A DNA stretch of 64,000 bases. Source: an uncultured Lachnospiraceae bacterium (GTDB lineage: Bacteria > Bacillota > Clostridia > Lachnospirales > Lachnospiraceae). This document shows positions 38,809 through 46,153 of this stretch, one piece after another. The first letter of the stretch is position 1. Every line of letters starts with the position of its first letter. Below the pieces are notes generated by a model, which did not search any database, was not told the origin of the DNA, and was given only the letters and a program-made list of their open reading frames with translations. The stretch covers positions 1 through 64,000 of the forward strand of contig CADBFP010000005.1 in NCBI GenBank assembly GCA_902793995.1, given 5' to 3'. The position numbers and the translations under genes are program-made.

Positions 38809-40362
38809 TTATTTGATTGTGATGTATTTCTGCAACCTACTATTTGGCTTTTCGGGTATTGTCATAGCAATGCGTCCCTGTTCCAAGAGGGGTTGAAGGT
38901 GTTTTCTTACGGATTTCTTTTCTTTATAACCCAGATATGATGCTATGTCCGTGATTCCTCTCGGTTCATTACAATACTCCAAAATACGCATCGCCGTAGA
39001 GGTTTTTTCCGCTCCCACAGAGGTTGCGACTGGGGTATTTTTCCCCGCGACTGGGGTATTTTTCCCTGCGACTGGGGTATTTTTTCCCGTGACTGGGGTA
39101 TTTTTTTCCGTAACTGGGGTATTATTTTCCGTAACTTGTGCAATTTCACCCGCGACTGGTGCATTGACCCCGTCGCTTATCCGTTCAAACGGAATCGTCA
39201 CCTTAATGTTGTTTTCCGCCAAACGGAAAGCCTCCCGGCCGTAAACATCCACGATTGCCGGAACGCCCCGCCCGGTTTGTTCACTGATATGCAGCTGAAG
39301 GATGATCTTGGCCAGCTTCTCATTCACCGGCACGGATTCCCCGGCGAAGAAGCCATCCAGGGTCTGTTTGGGCGGCAGTGTTCCCCTGGAAAGGATCTCG
39401 ATCCGATCCTGAAAAACCGTAAAGGCCGGTGCCCCTTCCAGCCAATGATTATGCACAAAGGCATTGAGCACCGCTTCGCGATAGGCATCCTGGTCAAAAA
39501 GCATGACTTCCTTCCGCTCCACGACACGGTTCCGCTCGTCAGCCTGCGGAACATTCAAGACTTCCCCATAGCGCAGAATTCCGTCCAGAGAATAAAGCAG
39601 ACAATCGTTGCCAAACTCCCTGACCGCGTACATGGGGGAAGCTTTTGTCTTTCCGGTAAACAAGCCGAAACGGATAGGGATCTGGCTGTTATCCGAAAGC
39701 AGCTGCGCCATGACATTATACTTGCCATCTGCTGTCAGCAGATTCAGATTTTTCTTGAAGGTCCTCTTGTTCAATGTGATTCCCCTGGATCCATAGTAAG
39801 CAAAGAGCTTATTGAAGCTCAGGTCCTGATATTCGGAGGCAGTCTTTTCAAGCGTAGGAATCTCGCCCCGAAGGGCCATAAACAATTGGGCTTCCCGTTC
39901 CGGATAATCTGCGAGATTTACTTTGCTGGAGCCGATACGGTAATAGCGGCTTCTATCAAAGGCGGTGGGGACATTTTTAGCCGCCGGGATAATTAGAACC
40001 ACCACACGCTCGCCCCGAAGCGTAAGATCTCGGAATTTGAAATCCAAATCCGGCTTGATTTGTCTGGCCAGGTAATGCTCCAGCGGTTCGTTCTTGACAT
40101 CCTGATGGTAGTCAAAACTGGTTCCCACAACTTGGTGCGCATCGTCAGTGATTCCCCAAACAAAGTATGCAAAGGGCTGGCCGACCATGGCAGCCACATT
40201 GGACATCCCGGAAATGTATTCCCCGAGTTGATGCGGAACAAACCAGTTTTCCTTGAACTCAAACCAGTCTTCCTCATAATTGCGGGAAAGTAAATCTTCT
40301 AAAACTTCACGCAGAGAATTGTTCGTATTGTCATAGTTATCAGTTTTTTTCAACCGGCTCAT
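38809..40362 (-). CDS. AlbA_2 (Schlafen-like) domain protein with repeat linker and winged-helix end
   Basis: The protein has 517 residues. Residues 20-140 form an AlbA_2 domain, seen in EEDWFEFKENW and FAYFVWGITDD; such domains bind nucleic acid and some relatives are nucleases. A middle part has EAVLNAFVHNHW and GRGVPAIVDVYG, typical of the ATP-binding-like region of COG2865. Then comes a linker of five NTPVxxK repeats and a winged-helix end (ITDIASYLGYKEKKSVRKHL). It has an AGGAGG ribosome site 21 bases after the preceding gene, and is the last gene of the hsd operon. Confidence 0.8.
   Translation of the reverse strand: MSRLKKTDNYDNTNNSLREVLEDLLSRNYEEDWFEFKENWFVPHQLGEYISGMSNVAAMVGQPFAYFVWGITDDAHQVVGTSFDYHQDVKNEPLEHYLARQIKPDLDFKFRDLTLRGERVVVLIIPAAKNVPTAFDRSRYYRIGSSKVNLADYPEREAQLFMALRGEIPTLEKTASEYQDLSFNKLFAYYGSRGITLNKRTFKKNLNLLTADGKYNVMAQLLSDNSQIPIRFGLFTGKTKASPMYAVREFGNDCLLYSLDGILRYGEVLNVPQADERNRVVERKEVMLFDQDAYREAVLNAFVHNHWLEGAPAFTVFQDRIEILSRGTLPPKQTLDGFFAGESVPVNEKLAKIILQLHISEQTGRGVPAIVDVYGREAFRLAENNIKVTIPFERISDGVNAPVAGEIAQVTENNTPVTEKNTPVTGKNTPVAGKNTPVAGKNTPVATSVGAEKTSTAMRILEYCNEPRGITDIASYLGYKEKKSVRKHLQPLLEQGRIAMTIPEKPNSRLQKYITIK
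39026..39130 (-). repeat. 21-bp coding minisatellite
   Basis: Five tandem 21-base units (GCGACTGGGGTATTTTTCCC type) encode NTPVxxK on the minus strand. Two more degenerate units follow to about 39171. The unit is seven codons, so changes in copy number keep the frame. Confidence 0.9.
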
Positions 40363-40383
40363 ATTTGCCTCCTGAGAATCTGT

Positions 40384-40938
40384 TTACCCCGTAGCTTCTG
40401 GATCTGACATAGAGGTCAGAACCAACTGGCTGGTTTTATATTCTGCTTTATTATATTCCATCGAATAGTAATATGTATTCCCATAGATATCCGAAACAAA
40501 TAGTTTCATTTCCTGAAGCTTCTCCTTTTTGTCCGCCATCACGATTTCGATGTTTATAAGAGTATTCTTATCTACCATACTCATCTCCCCGGTAATGGGG
40601 AAATAGGTCACTTCACCTGATTGTATTTTTTTGAATATTATTATGCCACAATCTGCGCTTTTGAATACCCCTGTAAGTTTACCATTGCTTCTGGATTCGA
40701 CCTTTCCCGATTCTGTAAACATAAGCTGTGCAGTTGGTTCAGTTGCATTTCCGCTGAAAAAGCCTTGATTCATCAACAACGGTTTTGCATTCATTTTGAG
40801 GGAACGACGATATTCCTCTTGGTTTAGTTTTTTTTCGTGGCGAATTGCAATACGGACCCCCCATAATGTTAACAGTCCACCAAGTAAAGCAGACAATAAT
40901 GGGACAATCACAGATGTTATGATTTCTTTACCGTTCAC
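40384..40938 (-). CDS. hsd-linked single-pass membrane protein B
   Basis: The 184-residue protein starts at GTG behind GAGG. One membrane helix (residues 6-28, VIVPLLSALLGGLLTLWG) leads into a basic short region and a soluble domain of about 140 residues that should lie in the cytoplasm. I do not recognise a family. The segment LFVSDIYGNTYYYSMEYN matches LRFSDIAGNMYSQKLEFN in the protein encoded at 44418-45044, and both have the same layout, so they look like paralogues. It lies between the DUF262 and AlbA_2 genes. Confidence 0.6.
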   Translation of the reverse strand: MNGKEIITSVIVPLLSALLGGLLTLWGVRIAIRHEKKLNQEEYRRSLKMNAKPLLMNQGFFSGNATEPTAQLMFTESGKVESRSNGKLTGVFKSADCGIIIFKKIQSGEVTYFPITGEMSMVDKNTLINIEIVMADKKEKLQEMKLFVSDIYGNTYYYSMEYNKAEYKTSQLVLTSMSDPEATG

Positions 40939-41016
40939 AACAATTCCTCAAAAAAGAACTAATAATCGCCATCTCCGTATTTCACTTCCTCAGCTGCACA
41001 ATGATTATTCACAAAT

Positions 41017-42828
41017 CTATAATGACTTGTAGTACCTCTCAATCATAGCAGCCATTCGTTTGCGTCTTTCGACAAGGAACCCCTCGTAATCATTAGCATC
41101 CATACTAACCACATTTTCCGGGATCGCATTTTCGGCAAGATTCAGCATCAAATCATTCTCATCGGTAATGTTTCCAATTTGTACTTGCTTAGTCATACAT
41201 TGATCCAGTATCACTCCGAAGTATTCGCAAGGAGCGTCGTCACTGATTGCTTTATTCACCTGGGTGTCCAAATAGGTATAATTGGCAACCTGATTATACT
41301 TGGATTTATAGTCTATTCCGTTCTTCTTGAGATATGCTTTCGGGAAAATATGATGGACATCTCCGGATATGGAAATCAGATCCGATATCATAGATCCCTT
41401 CATGAGCATAGAACTGCTCTTCAAAAAATCTTGTGCAGCAAGAAAAGTATTAAATGCGGGACTGTTAACGGAGGTGGTTTCCAAGTTTTGGGGAAGGGTC
41501 ACACTCCAAAAAGTCTCAGGCAGAACAGAGGCTTCCGTTTCGGTTGCATATTGAATAAAGCCCTTTTCTTCGATGCTTCGAATATCCCTGCTCATGACAG
41601 ATTCCGGAGAGCCCACATATCTTCCTGTAAGTGTTGAAAGCACGAACCATTTTTGAACCAGCCTCTTTATCTGCCCCTGTTGAATACTTGGATCATCATG
41701 TAATTTCAAGTATAAGGTGTAAACAAAATCCAATGTCATTCGAGAATTCAGCAGTTTGCTTGACTTGAAGCCTGCCCCCTTAATAGCTAAAACAAACTGT
41801 TCAAAATTGTATTCGTTGATAAAACTCAGGATTCCAGCCTTCAGTTTCTGATATGAATCCTCAACAATTTCATCTTTGTACTCTCGGGTAAGGAAATCAC
41901 GGCCTGACAAAAGACTGACTAGATCTGCCAGTCGGCCTCGGCTAAAGCTGTACATAAAGGCAACACGAAGCATATCCCCGTAGTCCGGATCATAAATATC
42001 TTCATAATTCCTGGCTAACCATTTTATCTTTGGTGCAAACTCTGTTTTCTCAAACTCAGTATCCTTAATCATTTGCGGATAAAAATCCGGTTTTACAGCC
42101 AAATGGCAGAAGTAGTCAACAACCTTGCGCAGTGTATTGCCTCCATGGACAGTATCGGCAGCCATTTTGGACATAACGAAATCAGACTGGCTCAAGGAGG
42201 TTCCCTTTGAATTGATTCGGATAAAAATCTCTGTGACTTCGTCGATATCAAGAGAATGATCCAATTCTATGACACCTATTTGTCGATTAGCAATTCCCTT
42301 CAGTTTTAGAATAATCTCTGACAATTCATCAATATCGACCCCTTCGTTTTCCTGAACATAGTTATTTGCAAAAGCAATCTGCTTGAAATCGTTCTTGAAA
42401 ACATCGGCAATGTCCGGAATCCATTTTTTGTCCTTCAAGCGAGACGCATCCTGTACCGCAAACCTTTTGGTGGGATCCTCGGCCAGAGGATTAAAGGCAA
42501 TTTTGATTCTGCCTTTATTGAAGTCCTCATCCAAAACCTCTATGCCGGATATGGCCGCCATCAGCGCTGTTATTCTTTGCTGGCCATCAATCAGGACATG
42601 CTTCCCGTTTGACATCGTTCCCTCTTTTGTCTGAACATCCGGATTCTTCCATGTGATAATGTATCCGGTGGGATAGCCATTATAGAGAGAATCAATCAAA
42701 TCTCTCACCTGGCTTCTCTTCCATACAAAGGGGCGCTGAATTTCCGGGATAACAAACTGTTTTGCCTCAATAAGCCCCAAAACAGCACTGACCGAGTATT
42801 GCATTAAAGTGAATTTTTCGCCAATCAT
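41017..42828 (-). CDS. DUF262 / GmrSD-like protein with HNH-like C-terminal domain
   Basis: GmrSD-type proteins are type IV restriction enzymes that cut modified DNA; relatives act in other defence systems. The 603-residue protein has the DUF262 region with PEIQRPFVWKRSQVRDLIDS near residue 28 and DGQQR at 81-85, which is the ParB-like nucleotide-binding motif of GmrS. Near the C-terminus DVHHIFPKAYL (490-500) followed by YNQVANYTYLD and N resembles the GmrD/DUF1524 HNH nuclease. So both halves appear to be fused. Its ribosome site overlaps the hsdM stop region. Confidence 0.85.
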   Translation of the reverse strand: MIGEKFTLMQYSVSAVLGLIEAKQFVIPEIQRPFVWKRSQVRDLIDSLYNGYPTGYIITWKNPDVQTKEGTMSNGKHVLIDGQQRITALMAAISGIEVLDEDFNKGRIKIAFNPLAEDPTKRFAVQDASRLKDKKWIPDIADVFKNDFKQIAFANNYVQENEGVDIDELSEIILKLKGIANRQIGVIELDHSLDIDEVTEIFIRINSKGTSLSQSDFVMSKMAADTVHGGNTLRKVVDYFCHLAVKPDFYPQMIKDTEFEKTEFAPKIKWLARNYEDIYDPDYGDMLRVAFMYSFSRGRLADLVSLLSGRDFLTREYKDEIVEDSYQKLKAGILSFINEYNFEQFVLAIKGAGFKSSKLLNSRMTLDFVYTLYLKLHDDPSIQQGQIKRLVQKWFVLSTLTGRYVGSPESVMSRDIRSIEEKGFIQYATETEASVLPETFWSVTLPQNLETTSVNSPAFNTFLAAQDFLKSSSMLMKGSMISDLISISGDVHHIFPKAYLKKNGIDYKSKYNQVANYTYLDTQVNKAISDDAPCEYFGVILDQCMTKQVQIGNITDENDLMLNLAENAIPENVVSMDANDYEGFLVERRKRMAAMIERYYKSL

Positions 42829-42837
42829 TGCAAGCCC

Positions 42838-44418
42838 TTATCCTTCCATATTTCCAAAAGTCATATCTTCTGCCACCATCCTTTGGTCTGGCTGAACCTT
42901 AGGATAGAGAGCGGCATCTTCCTTCTGCTTCTGGCCCAGATGAGCTCTCAGTTCTGCAAAGCTGGCCAGGGCACTCTGCAGATTTTCTATTATATCATCC
43001 GCCAGCACATCGGGGGCAGGCAGATTGTCCAAATCGGCAAGGGACTTGTCTTTGACCCAGAATATATCCAGACTGGTTTTGTCTCTTGCCAGAATCTCTG
43101 CCACATCGAACTTGCGCCAGCGGCCGTCGGGATTATCCTCGCTCCATGTTTCAGTGCGCTCATGGCGGTTTTCCGGATGGTAGCAGGCAATGAAATCCTC
43201 CAAATCGGAATACTGTAAGGGATTCTGTTTTAAGGTGAAATGGATATTGGTGCGGAAGTCGTAGATCCACACATGTTTCGTTTGTATTTCTGCACTGGCG
43301 GGCCGCTTATCAAAGAAAATAACATTTGCCTTAACGCCCTGTTTATAAAAGATACCGGTTGGCAGGCGGAGGATCGTATGGAGATCACAGGTGGCAAGCA
43401 ACTTTTTACGGATAACTTCTCCGGCGCCGCCCTCAAAGAGCACATTGTCCGGCACCACCACCGCTGCCTTGCCGCTGGCTTTCAGGAGGGTGTTGATATG
43501 CTGTATAAAATTGAACTGCTTGTTGCTGCTGGTGGTCCAGAAATCCTGCCGGTTATAAACCAAATCTTCTTCCTCCTGCTCGCCTTCCTCATTGGTGAAG
43601 GTAAGGGAAGATTTTTTACCAAAGGGCGGGTTGGTCAGAACATAATCCACCCGGTAACCCGGATCGGTAAGTAGCGAATCCCCACGGGCAACGGGAACAT
43701 TGCCGTAAATGTCGCCGATGTTATGCAGATATAGATTCATCAGGCAGAGCTTAAAGGTTGAGGGCACCAGCTCGTTGCCAAAAAAGGTCTTGTTTTTCAG
43801 AAACTCCTTCTGCTCCCGGTCCAGGGCATAGTTGGCAGGGTCAGTCAGAAAGGATTGTGCTGCCAGAAAAAAGCCGCCACTGCCACAGCAGGGATCTGCA
43901 ATGGTTTTCATGGGCTCCGGACGCACGCAAGTCACCATGGCCTGAATCAAGGGACGGGGCGTGAAATACTGGCCCGCCCCGGACTTCACATCTTCCGCAT
44001 TTTTCTGGAGCAAACCCTCGTAAATCTCGCCCTTCACATCGGAGGACATGGATACCCACTTTTCCCTATCGATCATTTGGACAATTCGGAACAAAATCGC
44101 CGCATTGGAGACCTTATTGATGGCACCCTTGAAAATCTGGCCCAAGATGCCTCCCTGCTCGCCCAACTTTTCCAAGGTCTTTTTATATTGTTCTTCCAGA
44201 TCAGCACCGGTGAGGGTATTCATGTCCGACCAGCCGTAACCAGCGGGGATACCGGTTTCACGCTTATAGGGCGGCTTGGCATATTCATCAGACATCTTTA
44301 GGAAGATGAGATAGGTCAGCTGCTCCAAATAATCGCCATAGGATACGCCGTCGTCCCGTAAAGGGTCACACATACCCCAGACTTTGGATATAATGGATGA
44401 AGCATTGTTTTCTGCCAT
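42838..44418 (-). CDS. hsdM: Type I restriction-modification system adenine methyltransferase subunit M
   Basis: HsdM transfers a methyl group from S-adenosylmethionine to adenine in the target chosen by HsdS. The 526 residues have an N-terminal helical domain (MCDPLRDDGVSYGDYLEQLT), the SAM motif ADPCCGSGGFF at 174-184 and the catalytic NPPFG at 263-267. The C-terminal region fits the family. Its ATG shares a base with the stop of the upstream membrane protein gene, so the unusual order hsdS-membrane protein-hsdM is a single coupled unit. Confidence 0.95.
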   Translation of the reverse strand: MAENNASSIISKVWGMCDPLRDDGVSYGDYLEQLTYLIFLKMSDEYAKPPYKRETGIPAGYGWSDMNTLTGADLEEQYKKTLEKLGEQGGILGQIFKGAINKVSNAAILFRIVQMIDREKWVSMSSDVKGEIYEGLLQKNAEDVKSGAGQYFTPRPLIQAMVTCVRPEPMKTIADPCCGSGGFFLAAQSFLTDPANYALDREQKEFLKNKTFFGNELVPSTFKLCLMNLYLHNIGDIYGNVPVARGDSLLTDPGYRVDYVLTNPPFGKKSSLTFTNEEGEQEEEDLVYNRQDFWTTSSNKQFNFIQHINTLLKASGKAAVVVPDNVLFEGGAGEVIRKKLLATCDLHTILRLPTGIFYKQGVKANVIFFDKRPASAEIQTKHVWIYDFRTNIHFTLKQNPLQYSDLEDFIACYHPENRHERTETWSEDNPDGRWRKFDVAEILARDKTSLDIFWVKDKSLADLDNLPAPDVLADDIIENLQSALASFAELRAHLGQKQKEDAALYPKVQPDQRMVAEDMTFGNMEG

Positions 44419-45044
44419 TATTTGTTTTCCTCCTCATCTATAAGCAATTCCGGTTCCATCACTTGGAAAGTATCTATTGAAATGTTTTGGCTAAATGGAT
44501 GCACAGAGCAATTAAACTCTAATTTCTGACTATACATATTACCAGCGATATCCGAGAATCTCAAAATCAAATCTCCTTTGTGTGAGTATAAAGCTTCTGT
44601 TTCTTCTGCCATAATCGTGATATTTAACGGGTGTGAATGATTACTACAAAGCACAGTCATCTTAAGTGGTTGATGAATAAGATGACTATCGGTGCACCAA
44701 TCAGCTTGCATATTACAGGCCATTCCCATGCCTATGTTTTTCAACGTAAGGCCAAATGACACCCAAGCCAACTTGTCATCTTGGTACCGGTCCTTAACAA
44801 TTAACCTGACCTGCATGTCGGGAAATGGAAGTTGCGTTCCTTTAGGATAAACAGTCTCCCCAATTGTAGCTGAAATATAAGGCAGAACGCTTAACCTTTG
44901 AGATTCTTTGAATTGCCGTTTTGATTCTTCTAATTGCTTTTCGGCTGCAATTGCGGATTTTCTATTGGAACGCCAAATATACACAGTGGCAATCACATAT
45001 ACCAGCGTTATAATGACCATCAACCAATCTGTAATCATCGGCAT
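44418..45044 (-). CDS. hsd-linked single-pass membrane protein A
   Basis: The 208-residue protein has one membrane helix (about residues 3-24, TDWLMVIITLVYVIATVYIW), a charged coiled region (AAEKQLEESKRQFKESQR) and a soluble domain of about 150 residues. I know no function. It lies one base after hsdS and its TAATG overlaps hsdM, so it is probably needed in proportion to these subunits. The start at 45044 follows GGGAGG; another ATG is 6 codons upstream inside hsdS. It resembles the protein encoded at 40384-40938 in layout and in the SDI-GN motif. Confidence 0.65.
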   Translation of the reverse strand: MPMITDWLMVIITLVYVIATVYIWRSNRKSAIAAEKQLEESKRQFKESQRLSVLPYISATIGETVYPKGTQLPFPDMQVRLIVKDRYQDDKLAWVSFGLTLKNIGMGMACNMQADWCTDSHLIHQPLKMTVLCSNHSHPLNITIMAEETEALYSHKGDLILRFSDIAGNMYSQKLEFNCSVHPFSQNISIDTFQVMEPELLIDEEENK

Positions 45045-45045
45045 A

Positions 45046-46152
45046 TCACAGCCTCCCTTCAAAGGCGTCTTTCAAAATGCTTTGCCGCATGGCTTCCGCC
45101 TGTTGCAAGGCGGTATTCACTGTCTGCTCAATGCTGTCACAGACAGAAAGACGATTATCAATATACGCTATGGCTTGTCGTGCGATTGCGTCCGATACGA
45201 CAGGGACGGAAGTATCACGTATATCATCCAAACCGAGCCCAAGTTTTCCTCCGCCGCGTTTGTTCTTTAACAAGTCCTTCTGCCCCCACTCACTACGCAA
45301 ATACCAGGCCATGAATTCTCCCTGTGACGGATTATTGAAACGTACCATAGCGATGTGCTGATTAATATATGCCTCTTCTATATCCTCTGGGATAAGTGCA
45401 ATACTACCAAGATCAGCAGTAATAGAAACAAGCACATCACCGTTCAATAAACGACTGCGTTTTCCCTCTGCTTTATCTGGCAATTTGACATATTGAACAC
45501 TATCGTTTTTTAGTTGAATCCCATCACGAGTCAGGTCTGTTATTCGAATGAATCGTGCACCATTGTCAGAATAGTACTGCGCCCACCCACGAGACCCACT
45601 CGTCACAAGTGAGCTCATTTCACGAATCCGCTTCTTGATTGTCAAGTTAGAAAACGCCTCTTTAAGCACCGCCTGCCGATATACCGCAAGCTGGGCTTTT
45701 GTCTTTTTCAATGTTTCCACCCCGGCGTCAAGCTGGGAGAACATCTCCTCGATCCGGGCAACAATGCGTTCCTGCTCTGGGAGAGACGGGACAGGCATAT
45801 AGATTTTGAGCAAATCGCCTTTCGCAAGGCTCGGTCTTCCGGTAGATTTATCCAAGGGCATGAAATTGAAATGGACGCAAAAATAGTACAAATACCTGGG
45901 ATTAATGTCCTCACCGGGCACAATACCAAAAGCAGTATCTATGTTCCAGAATGGTTCATTTACAAAGATAGGGCGATTGATTGTGCCCTTTCTACCAACA
46001 ATGGTTGTTCCGGCTTCACACAAATAATCATTTGCATAACCCATTAAGCCACCGCTTCCATAAATAGGATACTTCCCATTAGGATCCACAACTGCACTCT
46101 GATTCTTACCACTGATAATATGTAATACGTCTTTCCATTGTTTTAGTTCCAT
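45046..46152 (-). CDS. hsdS: Type I restriction-modification system specificity subunit S
   Basis: HsdS recognises a split target sequence through two target-recognition domains and holds the M and R subunits. The 368 residues show two halves. The first has WKDVLHIISGKNQSA and ends in LPEQERIVARIEEMFSQLD; the second has SRGWAQYYSDNGARFIRITD and ends in IARQAIAYIDNRLSVCDSIE, each with a conserved helix as spacer. The start ATG two bases after the hsdR stop is preferred to an ATG 7 codons upstream. The target cannot be read from sequence. Confidence 0.92.
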   Translation of the reverse strand: MELKQWKDVLHIISGKNQSAVVDPNGKYPIYGSGGLMGYANDYLCEAGTTIVGRKGTINRPIFVNEPFWNIDTAFGIVPGEDINPRYLYYFCVHFNFMPLDKSTGRPSLAKGDLLKIYMPVPSLPEQERIVARIEEMFSQLDAGVETLKKTKAQLAVYRQAVLKEAFSNLTIKKRIREMSSLVTSGSRGWAQYYSDNGARFIRITDLTRDGIQLKNDSVQYVKLPDKAEGKRSRLLNGDVLVSITADLGSIALIPEDIEEAYINQHIAMVRFNNPSQGEFMAWYLRSEWGQKDLLKNKRGGGKLGLGLDDIRDTSVPVVSDAIARQAIAYIDNRLSVCDSIEQTVNTALQQAEAMRQSILKDAFEGRL

Positions 46153-46153
46153 A

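Noticed and set aside
39026..39171. Regular 21-bp repeats looked like a CRISPR array
   Set aside because: Units are directly tandem without spacers, lie in frame in a gene and encode NTPVxxK.
41003..41011. TTATTCACA, a DnaA-box match in the hsd operon
   Set aside because: A lone match in an AT-rich gap far from the origin is expected by chance.
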